Part shown: piece after piece, positions 23,999 through 34,000 of the stretch
Layout: every line of letters starts with the position of its first letter
Numbering within the stretch: the first letter of the stretch is position 1
Assembly (NCBI GenBank): GCA_036346405.1
Contig: CM070546.1
Span: 93,370,955 to 93,434,954 of the forward strand
DNA: 64,000 bases
Direction of reading: 5' to 3'
Source of the DNA: Phyllostachys edulis
Lineage: Eukaryota; Streptophyta; Magnoliopsida; Poales; Poaceae
Made by a program: the position numbers and the translations under genes
Notes under the pieces: generated by a model
The model's database searches: none
What the model was told of the DNA's origin: nothing
Seen by the model: only the letters and a program-made list of their open reading frames with translations

Positions 23999-24407
23999 TG
24001 TTATGGTAGGCATCACCTACCAAAGAAGACATGGCGCAAGGAGGGCTGCAGCAAGGGGACTCCAAGGAGGTGCGACAGCCCAAGCAAGAGTCCAGGAAGG
24101 AGACTCCAATTCAGATCAGGAAATTCTATCCTTTTAAATAGCAATTAAGTATTTAGTTCCTTTCTTAAGAGATACAGTTCGTATTAGAGATAAGATATTG
24201 TTTCCATGTTTAGAGATAGAATTAGAGATTGATTGTTAGGGGTTGTCCTATTTAAAGGATTGGTCGGCCAGTTTATTGGATCAAGCAAGAAAACAGAAAA
24301 GAGAGTTTTCTCTCAACCCCTACCCTTACCGCCGTGTGCACCTCCTCCCTGCTTTGGCTGGCACCCAAGTGCCGCTGGGACCTAGGGGAACATCCTCCCA
24401 TTCAACA
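23999..24407 (+). mobile_element. 3' LTR of the nested gypsy fragment
   Basis: It starts TGTTATGGTAGG directly after the polyprotein (GGGGAAGA at 23990-23997 serves as polypurine tract) and ends at CATTCAACA. A TATTTAAAGG promoter-like box is at 24249-24258. Its length, 409 bp, suits a short-LTR chromovirus. The right edge is inferred from TG...CA ends. Confidence 0.6.
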
Positions 24408-24758
24408 CTCTTAGAATCTGCACCACCAAATTTCAGATCACAACACCTTCTAATTGTTGCCTTTGCCTCATTAAATGGTTTGTCCAAAACTTTATGAGAT
24501 TAGGCTAGTTCACAAATGATTCACAAATTTAGTGATTTACACCTTGTAACTGAACCTACTTTTCTTTTGCCGAGCTAGAAAGGAAAATAGTGAATTAACC
24601 GTTAACTAGACAACTATATGCCCCTATAGACTGGCAAATGTAAAAATGATTCTTTTTTTTTTCCCTTAAAGCAATTGTTGAATTGGTGGGTGGCATGACA
24701 TAAAGGAAACATGAGCTTCATATATGGAGTAACAAGTCGAAAAATAACTACCATTCAC

Positions 24759-25376
24759 TCATTCAGTGCTTCACCACCCTTGAAGACATAGAGACGCCAT
24801 CTATTATCTAACTTGTGAGCCTCTGGAGGTTCTGAATACAATAGATTTACACCTGAAATAGAAATAAATAGTCATCTTTGAGATCAGTGCAGTAAACAAT
24901 GCACAAAAGGGAAAGCTCACGACATTAGCTTCTTTACGTTCGTGGTCCCAAGTCCCAGCATCATAAGAACTGTAAGTGTATGCAAAATAAATAAACAAAC
25001 AAATATTTAAGATATACAGGCTTCAAATCAGCACCTGTAACTCTGTTAGTCTCCTTAACAAGCTTTCCAGACAATTCAAATGACGATTTTTGCTGCAAAA
25101 CAAAAAAACAATCTTAAAATAACAATATGTAAAAAAAAATGAAAAGGAATGTAAATAAAAAAAATTGCCATGACAAATATTTGACATTTCAGAAAACAAC
25201 AAGCATCACATAAAATAACAATTCACATTGTTTTTCAAATAAATGAATTGCCATTATCTGCAATATTCATCTAGAGCGTGCACCACCTTTTCTTTTGCTT
25301 CCAGAGATTCTGCAGCAGCATTCATCTCCACCAAAGAATCAGGATCACCACTCCTCACCAAAACAGTAATTCTTTG
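24759..25376 (-). pseudogene. captured fragment of a DAWDLE/SNIP1-like FHA-domain gene
   Basis: Three - strand exons, 25376-25287, 25092-25035 and 24852-24759, are each bounded by AG and GT and join in frame without stops, for about 80 codons. They read SLVEMNAAAESLEAKEK, then SFELSGKLVKETNRV, then NLLYSEPPEAHK and NRWRLYVFKGGE. This order and spacing match the segment just before and into the FHA domain of plant DDL (DAWDLE), a nuclear RNA-binding partner of DCL1 in microRNA processing. The rest of the FHA domain is absent, so it is a partial copy, probably taken up as genomic DNA because introns are kept. Family identity is from memory of the motif set. Confidence 0.8.
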
Positions 25377-25997
25377 CTGTTAATAATTGCAGAAAAAATA
25401 CATAACAGCAAGAACCTTCCTCAGAACAAAATAGCATGCTCAAAACACATAACAACTATCCATCTCTATCGATAAAACATATGCATCACAATTGCTCCAG
25501 CAAAATGCTATGAATTCCCTAATATATGCAACTCTATCGATAAAACATAAAATTGTAGTAGACAATGCTTCTAAGAATTTAAAATGTATATGGAGTCAAG
25601 AGCTTTGAGCACTCACTGGGATGCTGCATCAACTCTAGAACTTGTATTCTGAAACAAATTTTAAAAAAAAACTTTCAGATTGCAATGTACATGCCAGAAT
25701 ATAATTGCAAACATGAAAAAGGTATCATATTGTTGTAAAATGAAAAAGTAATGGGCAACTAATTATGTCTAAAATCTGGAGCCAAAAAGGTTGATATGGA
25801 TCATGCACCCCACATGTTTAGTGTATGGAATGCATAGTGAGAGTGTGAGACTACAGATCCACAAGTTTAACAACCTCCAATCCTCCATTTGATATTCCAA
25901 GGTATGAAAATAATTATCTGGCTTTCTATTCATTTGGGTAGAGCTTATCAGAACCAAGCAGCAACGAGAAACATTTATCGTACACACTACACAGTAC

Positions 25998-26369
25998 CTG
26001 GATAAAGCTTTTCAAGACAAGGAGAATAAGACCAGAGAACATAAATGGTCCAAGATAACCGAATTCCTTGCCCTTCTTTGAAGCCCAGAAAGGCAAAAAG
26101 TATATCTAGTCAAAGAGGCAACCACAGTCCACAGCTGAGGTCAATATTAACGCTTCAAGCACAATCTTTCATGCAATATGCAAATGGATGTTTAATAAAG
26201 AACTGCAGTCAACAATTTAAGGAAAACTCAATTCATTCAAAGAAAATTAACAAACCTTGAGTGTTTGCACAAGCCACACCAATGCTGAAGCTCAAGCACA
26301 AAGTGAACAAACCCAGGAAAACGAAATTGTGAGGGTGTTTGTGTTGATAATGATACAATGGGATCATCA
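25998..26369 (-). pseudogene. captured fragment of a LIFEGUARD/Bax-inhibitor-1-like gene
   Basis: Two - strand exons are seen. 26369-26256 reads MIPLYHYQHKHPHNFVFLGL then FTLCLSFSIGVACANTQ and ends at a GT donor. 26170-25998 reads IVLEALILTSAV, then after a small insertion FWASKKGKEFGYLGPFMFSG and LVLKSFIQ, ending at GTACTG. This is the membrane-spanning middle of LIFEGUARD (LFG/TMBIM) proteins, ER/tonoplast cell-death regulators. The acceptor before 26170 reads CAT where CAG is expected, and frameshifts around 26105-26130 bring a stop into frame. The N- and C-terminal parts are missing, so it is a broken partial copy. Confidence 0.78.
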
Positions 26370-26765
26370 CTGCAACAAACATCACAAAAATAGTTGTTAG
26401 TGAACCAATGTCATTCTGTTAGTAAAAAATAACAATCATTCTACTGAGGAGGAATTTAAGAGTGCTTCCTTTTCCAAGATACGATGATGCTGGCCAAACC
26501 TAACTTAGAAGTTAGAATGGAACATAATCAAAATTGCACTCTCTGAACCCCTAGAATTGAGACTCTTACTGATTATAGAACTCCATCAACCATGCACAAA
26601 TTCATGATAGCTGCATCCATCTGTACTACTACTATACTACTATGTTCATCTTCAGTATACAAAGCTGGAAACATTTCAGAAAAGCGAAGCTCATCTAAAG
26701 TCCATAATGACAACAACTCAATAAATAAGCATAGCATTCATAGCAAAACATCAGCATCCAATATA

Positions 26766-27160
26766 ACCTGGGCAACGACGGTGAGGGAGAGGAAGGGAGG
26801 CGGCGACGACGGCGACGGAGGTGGCTGCAGAGTCTGCGGAGGAGGGTCTCCGCCTCCCAAGCTTCCACCGGCGATTGAGAGGAGGGAAGGAGGCGGCGGC
26901 AATGGAGACGGAGGTGGCTGCGGAGGGAGGGAGTCTCTGGGCTTTCTCCTGGGCAGCAGTGGTGAGGGAGGGGAAGGGAGAAGGCGGCGGACGAGGAGGG
27001 AAGGAGAAGGCAAGAGGAGGGAAGGGAGAAGGGCGGGCGGGGAGGGAAGAGAGGAGGCGGCGGTAGTGAGGGGAAGAGTTAGGTGGGCGCGGGAGGGAGG
27101 AGTTTTGGAGACTAGAGTGCGGGACCGCCGAGCGCGAACGGGAATGCCAAATGCGGGATG
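26766..27160 (-). other. GC-rich first-exon-like block inside the hAT-type element
   Basis: On the - strand this is a C/T-rich stretch (repeated CCTCC, TCCCTCCC, CGCCGCC) ending in GTTGCCCAG|GTTATA, a plausible splice donor at 26765. Composition resembles a grass 5' UTR or first exon and differs sharply from the AT-rich DNA to its left. A third captured piece, or the promoter end of one of the two captured genes, is a reasonable guess. Donor unknown. Confidence 0.4.
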
Positions 27161-27402
27161 AAGAATGGGTGCTACTGCGGTCAGTGTTGTCGTTCGGATA
27201 GTCAACGGATATATCCGAATTAATTTCCGGATTGCTCCGAATTTATCGGATATCTGCTTACCGAATCCGTATCCGTATTCGTATTTGACAGAAAATATCT
27301 GAATCCCGAAAAAAGGGATATCCGAAAAAAAGCTCCGAATTTTGCCCACATTTATTCGGTCGGTCAGGAATTATCCACTCCGTTTGCACTCCTACTCATG
27401 AG

Positions 27403-27820
27403 TCGCTAGTTTACACAGAAGCTAAGCTGATCTTTGGAGCTGTAGCTCTTTACCAAATTGTTTATCTGCTATGCTATTTAGATCAAGTTATAAGTCATTA
27501 TTTTGTTGCATCATCGGTCTTTAATAAGAAACATACCTGGGAAAGAAGTGGTGAAACTCTATTTAATTCTACTAGCTCAAGTAATTAAAGGAGGCTCCAT
27601 TAACATCTCTCTTAAATTTGTTGTTGTTGGAATTAAAATGTCAAGTCGTTTTATTAGCTCAAATATTTACACTATAATTACAAAAATATAGATCTAGCCT
27701 ATGCAAAGTGCACGGGTGCACGACTAGTGTCAGTTATTACAAGATGAGTGCCAGCAATAACTACTCCTATAGATGTATGATCATGACTTTCCTACCTAGT
27801 TTGACTAAGAGACATGCATC
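27403..27820. other. short spacer between two hAT elements
   Basis: AT-rich DNA with no gene, repeat or inverted ends that I could recognise. Confidence 0.5.
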
Positions 27821-27828
27821 GTCGTACC

Positions 27829-30258
27829 CAAGGATCAAAGAACCGTTAACGGGCAAAATCCCGCTCGGGGCCCGATAACGGTTCCCGGCCGATAATCGGT
27901 AAAACCGGCTAAAAACCGGACAAAGTTTGGAAGGCAGCATTTGAATTCAATTTCCTCCCAGCCGGTTACCGGGCGGTAACCGAAAAAACTAGTTGGAAAA
28001 CTGGTAAAATCGGAAAACAAATGAAATTTGGTGATTAGCAATTGTAGAGTGTTTAATGAAGTAGCAATCCTCCCAGAGCTTAACGAAGTAGCAATTGAAA
28101 AAAATAGAGAAAACCTTGCTAGCTTCACTCTCTGGTGTAGCCCTCTCCCCCCAAGTACTCAGCAGCATCTAAAATAATAAAAACATGAGTTAATGGTAAT
28201 GAATAATAACTTGACTAGCATACTAAAAACAATAATGGTAGCAATTCATACCAATACATTGTCGAGAAACGTGAAGGTTGTGCAATATATATACTCATTG
28301 TTATCAAAGAGTACAAGTCCTTCATATTGAGCTAGATAGACTTTGTATTGATCCCAAGTGTATGTTTCATGGGCATGTTGTAGCCAATGGTTATAAACTT
28401 ATTGGTAATATTCGAGTTTCACCCACTGATAAACCATTCTTGAATTGTTGTTGAAGGGTACAAGACCGTAATGGTGAGTAGGATAAGAAGAAATGTCTGA
28501 CGAATGAGAATCATCACCAGAAGGTAATAGGTTGGCATCTCGACGTCCATAAGTCCTTGAGCTAGCATGGGATTCATACGAAGAAGAGTCATGTGGCCGA
28601 GATTGATCTTTTTTGCAACCCTTACTCCTCTCGTAGGTCTTACGAATTGTTCTTGAACCATGACAACCATGGTCTTTATCTTGGGTAGCATGCGTGGAAT
28701 TTTTCTCGCAGGTGAATTCCAATGGTTGGTCTTGTGCTGCATCTCGAGTTGTCCCACCATCAGCACCATTATCGGACGACGGAGAGCTACTGTCAGCAGA
28801 CTCTTGGTACTTCACTTCATCAGATGGCGGACTTTCTATTTCTTCATCGCTTTCCATAATGTCCTCCTGAATGTTCTTTTTCTTCTTCTTATCAGCCTCT
28901 CGTTTCCTTGTTTGTGTAAGAGAGGCAAAGTCTGCAGCCAATTTTGCAGTCGATTGGCTACAATATTTCCTTTTCCCAAGATGACTCTTACTAATAGTTG
29001 TCTTTGTCCATTGCTTCAACGGTTGATCATCTAGTGCTTTTTCCAATTCCTCCTCAGTGATGGCATCAACTACAATCTTGGATAGAATGGGGGACTCACC
29101 TTCCTCATCTAATACGGGCTTCGATTCTATCATAGAGCTATCAAGCCACTCATGGATTGGGTTATCCCTATCGTACATAGTGGCATTAATTAGATTACAA
29201 TATCTGCACTTCCAATCAGCACCTCCTAGTCTCTCTCCATGTTCCCAAACATTGATAGATTTAGGAGCCATCACCTACAATAATCTATACAGGATGAAAA
29301 ATAGGTCAATTTTGTAAATATTGATGACTAAAGGAACACAACGCCCATGACACTTAAACTGATGTTGGTAAGGATTCATCCCTCAGGATGCAACTTGATG
29401 TGTGCTATAGATTTACTTGTTTTGAAATTTACATTTACAAATGATCAAATAACAAACAGCGTGGGACAGTTTTAGCTGGTGCACATGCACTAATGGTTTC
29501 GCAATGAAGTTATTTTTTAGGCCTGCAATGCCTAAGATCCCCTAATAGCTAGCACAGCAAGTACCTCATGGGCTGATCAGCCTGGCGCAAGTACTTTGTA
29601 AGATTTGCACTCCTTTTTTTTGCTATCAGTACAAAACAGCAAGGCATCAAGGCATTTCATTGTATGTCTTATTGTTCTTTTCAGGAATTTTAGTCTATAT
29701 GAGTTTGAGGAAAGGAAAGGGAAAATCAACCATTTTGCTTACATGCTCATCAATCAACAATAAAAAGGGATGTATATCTGCATCATTTCATATCTTGCTT
29801 ACATGAAGAACCTTGAGAACTTGGGCATATACATGCTAGTATTTGAGAATTTGAGCAATTGAGCATATACCTTCTATTGCCACCGCTGCTGTTGCACTTG
29901 CTGCTGCCGCCGCCGCCACTTCTCCCCGAGTCTTTGCTCTTCGCTCTTTGCAAATGGAGGGAGGGAGGGAGGATGCAAGAGCCACACAAGAGGAGGAGAC
30001 AAGCATCGACAAGAGGGAGGGGGGAGCACATGCTCTAGAGTCTAGACAAGAGGAAGGGGGGTCACATGCATTGCACAACAGCAAGAGGGGGGAGGGGGGA
30101 GGGAATCTCATGTGAAACAGCAACAGGGGCGAAATCAAATCTGGACAAGTCAAAAAACCGAAATCAACATTCAAACATTTTTAAATGCGGTTTTTTTTCC
30201 GACCATCTCCGAGACTAACCGCCAGAATCGTAGTTACCGGCCGGGTTTTTTTTCCCTG
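27829..30258 (-). mobile_element. hAT element, internally deleted (2430 bp)
   Basis: Perfect 8-bp duplications, gtcgtacc, flank it at 27821-27828 and 30259-30266. The ends CAAGGATCAAAGAACCG and (inverted) CAGGGAAAAAAAACCCG are alike. Subterminal zones are rich in CCGGTAAC/GTTACCGG-type motifs (27840-27985, 30218-30246). It contains one open frame derived from a hAT transposase (28399-29274). Its size and gene content fit a deletion derivative that moves only with a helper. Confidence 0.88.
28399..29274 (-). pseudogene. hAT transposase remnant lacking the catalytic core
   Basis: Open frame of 291 residues. The N-terminus (MAPKSINVWEHGERLGGADW then KCRYC) is the start of a BED-type zinc finger used for DNA binding, but the downstream His pair is missing. 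Residues about 33-46 (YDRDNPIHEWLDSS) correspond to the conserved region near the C-terminus of hAT transposases, so the RNase-H-like catalytic core and most of the dimerisation domain were lost in frame. The rest is hydrophilic: a Lys-rich run at about 126-135, acidic patches and Ser-rich stretches. The frame stays open although no transposase activity is possible. It could be a neutral remnant or a DNA-binding fragment; I see no evidence of expression. Confidence 0.7.
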
Positions 30259-30266
30259 GTCGTACC

Positions 30267-31095
30267 CCCCTCTAGTTTTGTCTCACACCTATACTAAGAA
30301 GCTGATTTTTGGCTCGTGCAAGCCGCACTTATACTAAGAAACCAACTTTTTTAGAATAATACTCTATAACAGGTTAGGAGAAGTCAATTACTTAGGTTTT
30401 CCAAACAGGCCGACAGTATTATTGTCACAACGGATGCATTGGTTAAGGCACATGCAACCAGCTTGCAGCAATAGGTCTGTGACCACTAACCAGAAATTTT
30501 ACTCTGCTCAGTTCAGTTGTTTCTAGTCCTGCTTATGAATTTTACGTTATGGGCTTTTAACGCTAATATATAAACAAATTCTGACCTAGTTTACAATGTA
30601 ATCAGATTGATTCATAGCACTCTATCAGTAACTAGTTTTTGCCAAAATTTTACCAGGACACAGTACTGCGTCAGTATCGCACTAGAACCTGTAGGGTACT
30701 TCTTTTCTGAAACCGCCAACGTCTGGGTTATTTCTAAACGGACAGAGGCTTTCCGTTGAATACTTGAAACACTATCATTCACAAATATTCGGTTCGACCA
30801 GTACTCATGATGCTACACTGTACAACACTGTTAAAGACTTACAGCAGCCAATTGTCAAGATCACTAGTAAGCACAGATAAATCGATCAAGTAGAAAACCA
30901 ATACCTTCTCTACAAACAAATCATAAACCGTTACAGCCAAGAAAAAAAGAAATGGAAGAGAAAACAATTGTGTCTTCCAGCTCTTGTGTATTCGAAGCTT
31001 CAGCGCCTTCGTTACCAATTCGTCAGCGATGTGAAATGGAGGGAGGCCGGTCCATTATGGACCGAAGAAATGTAGCAGGAGGAATGCAGATGTGC
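30267..31095. other. 3' flank and 3' UTR side of the receptor-like kinase gene
   Basis: No gene. The right part, next to the kinase stop codon at 31096-31098, should include its 3' UTR on the - strand. Nothing else recognisable. Confidence 0.45.
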
Positions 31096-34000
31096 TCATT
31101 TGGAAGACGAGGTTCTGCTCCTGCTCGGTTTGGAATCTGGGTTATCACTCTTGTCAGTGTCGGAGTTGTTGTCCCTTTGGGAATCCATTTCAGTGCTCCC
31201 TCCGCGGTTGTGCCTAGATCTTCTGTCCTGCTTCCAAAGAATTTTTCTACTTTCAGTATGATAAGACTCGAGGGCAAATAATGTATGTAAGATATAGGAC
31301 AAAAAAGGATAAACTCTGTTGTCCTGCTTCCAAACAAGGATGCGTACCCCGCGAGGAATTGGGTCATCTGATTCCAGCATTCGAACAACTTGGCCCATCT
31401 TCGGTCTCTTTTCTGAATCTGGATCCACACACCGCAGAGCTGTCAAAAGTGCACGCTTGAGAACTCTTGTCGATGGGCGCGTCTCTATGGTGGGATCCAC
31501 CACTTCCTCTGAACGCCTACTAGCAACCATCATTTTTAGCCAGTCAACCAGATTTACCTGCAAAAGGCACAAAATCATGTGTTTAGTTAGAAAAGTAGAA
31601 GGGATGTTTCCATGGTTTCATTGAAGAAACTGTATGGATGGCCATATGCATCAGAGGAAACAAACAGAGATGAGCATTGTGCATTGTAAGTTGTAACTGT
31701 TATGAATATTGTGTATGTATTGAAGATGCCCAATAGACAATATATATATGGTACAAAGGAATATGCCATATACAGATAAGGAAATACAAAGAGTTTCTAT
31801 TCTAATACACCCCCCCCCCAATGCAAGGCGTATGCAATATCATTGCATTTGAAAAGGGTTGACACTAAAATATGAAAAATCCAAAATTCGAGTCTTCGTA
31901 ATGTCGTCGTAGCGTGCTGCTCTTGAAAAATATGTCGAGTATCAAAAGATACAAGAAGCGCAATGGAGACACAGTGCGGAAGAAGCGCAACAACCTTAGA
32001 AGCACAGGGCGGCAGCTAAGAGAGAAGCGGCGGCATCATAACGACTTCTACGATCTACACACGACTCAGAGAGAAGAGCGGCGGCTACTGCCAAACAAAG
32101 GGGAATTCCTATGCTTCTATCACTGACAATAAATTTGTGGACTCTCATAACTTATATAGACTCAAAGATAAAGTGGTACGGAATTAGATGGACGCAACGG
32201 AAGAAACGACACAAAGGATAACCAGCAGTAGTACTCTTAAACAGCCGAAGAAGCTGCAAGAAGCCGAAACTGGAGAAGCCAAAGTAGAAAACCCGAAACC
32301 GGAGCCGGAGATGAGGGGAGCTGGAGCCGGTGAAGCCGAAGCAGCTCTAGTTAAAAAACCAGATTGATGAAGCCGAAGCAGCTCTGGTTAAAAACCAGAT
32401 CAATGAGCAGCACAGATCGAACACCAGACTACCTGAGTCTCACTTCCTCCCAGTCTGCCCCCCTCCCCACATCCCCATTCCCTTCCTGGGACTCGCAGAG
32501 GCGGCGCAGGAGGCCTTCGAGGCTTGTCACGGCGGCAAGAAGACGCGGCGTGGCGTAGGGGGACGGCGTCGGGTGCTCGCGGTGTGGAGGCGGCTTGAAC
32601 AATACGTCACAAGGCTGCAGGGACCTCGCGATGAGTCAAGGCTGTCGTCGCGTGCCCCGACCTCACCGACCTCGCCCTGCTCGGGTGCGAGTGCTCCAAC
32701 TCGGAGGCGGCGGAAGACGTAGGCCGAATCGGCGCCAGGAGCAGGAGAAGAGTTGGCTGGGGAAGAGGCAGCATCCTGCTCGTTCCAGCAGCCGTCATGG
32801 AGCACCTTGTTCTTCGGGGCGAGATTGGCCATGAGCGCCTTGGCCGAGCACCCCCAAAGCCGGATCCGAGGCAGAGCGCCAGGCGACGTATCTGTCCACT
32901 CCCGGGAGCGAAGATTGCTCCTCCCGGGGGCAGTGGGCAGCGGAAGACTAGCGGAGGCTAGGAGGCGACGGCGAAAATAGTAAACCCTAACCCTAACCTT
33001 TGCTCTGATACGATGTTATGAGTATTGTGTATATATTGAAGAGGCCCAATAGGCAATATATATATGGTACAAAAGGATATGCCATATGCAGATAAGGAAA
33101 TACAAAAGGCAGATAATAAAATACAAAAGAGGTCATATTCTAACTGTAACATCCTAAAGTTCTGAATGGTACTTCAGCCTATACTGGCTAAGTTGTGCTA
33201 TTAATGCATTTATGACCTCTAAAGCCACATATATAGCAATACATGACAATAATATTTGTGTTAGGCTGGTATTATCGAGCCAATAGTTGCTGCAAGTTAC
33301 ACTAGTTTTACGCTTGTATTATCGGGCCAATAGTTGCTATATGTTGGCCCTTGAGACGTTACACCAAGCCTCAGACCATAATCAGACAGGTTGGCACAAC
33401 AATCTACAGCATTGCTAGTAGCTTTTCCAACTCAAGGTCAACTAGGTTGGATTGCTATGCTTCATAGTTAGACAGCTCTGAAGATGCTCATATGCCAATT
33501 ATGTAAAAATCAATGACAAATCTAACAATTTAAGAAGCAATATGAACAGCACAGTCCAAGAGATCATGGGTGGTTGCACGAAGAGGCAGGAACAGTAGTC
33601 TAACCAATCTATGGTTGGCAAATGTTCATAGGAAGTTATGTAAAACATGTTACAGTCCACAAATTGCATTAATACCTTAAGTCCCAAACATGCCAAATTA
33701 GGTATTCCATGTTGAAGAACAAAATTGTATTATGATTAAGACTTATTCAAGAATACTTCTTTTTTCCCCCATTCTTCATGGTGCAGCACAAGATCGGAAA
33801 AAATGAGGAACAAAACAAACATGGGACCTTCAAAATGAAATTCAACTTCCAAGGTTTAAATTAGGAATTTCAATGTCAGATGCCATTTCCCACACCCTTC
33901 CGTCTTGTTTGACACTAGTTACAAAAGGTTATGTATATAAATTACCAACATGTAGGCACTAATTTGCGCACTGATAATATACTACATGGCTAACCACATC

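Larger units (their letters stand above)
23315..27394. mobile_element. hAT-type non-autonomous element carrying gene fragments (4.08 kb)
   Basis: The 23-base ends TAGAGGTGTAAACAGAG... and (inverted) TAGGAGTGCAAACGGAG... match at 19 positions. The flanks gccatgag (23307-23314) and ctcatgag (27395-27402) agree at 6 of 8 bases, a worn 8-bp hAT duplication. CGGATA/TATCCG-type subterminal motifs occupy both ends (23330-23520, 27180-27345), as in the MITE at 11084-11644. No transposase is inside. The cargo is a nested gypsy fragment (23640-24407) plus, on the - strand, FHA-gene exons (24759-25376), LIFEGUARD-like exons (25998-26369) and a GC-rich first-exon-like block (26766-27160). That marks it as a transduplicating element. 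Confidence 0.75.

Noticed and set aside
32979..32999. Telomere-like CCCTAA repeats (CCCTAACCCTAACC)
   Set aside because: Only two to three units of a CCTAACC type, inside a TRIM-like element next to its primer-binding site; plant telomere repeats are CCCTAAA and would be far longer.
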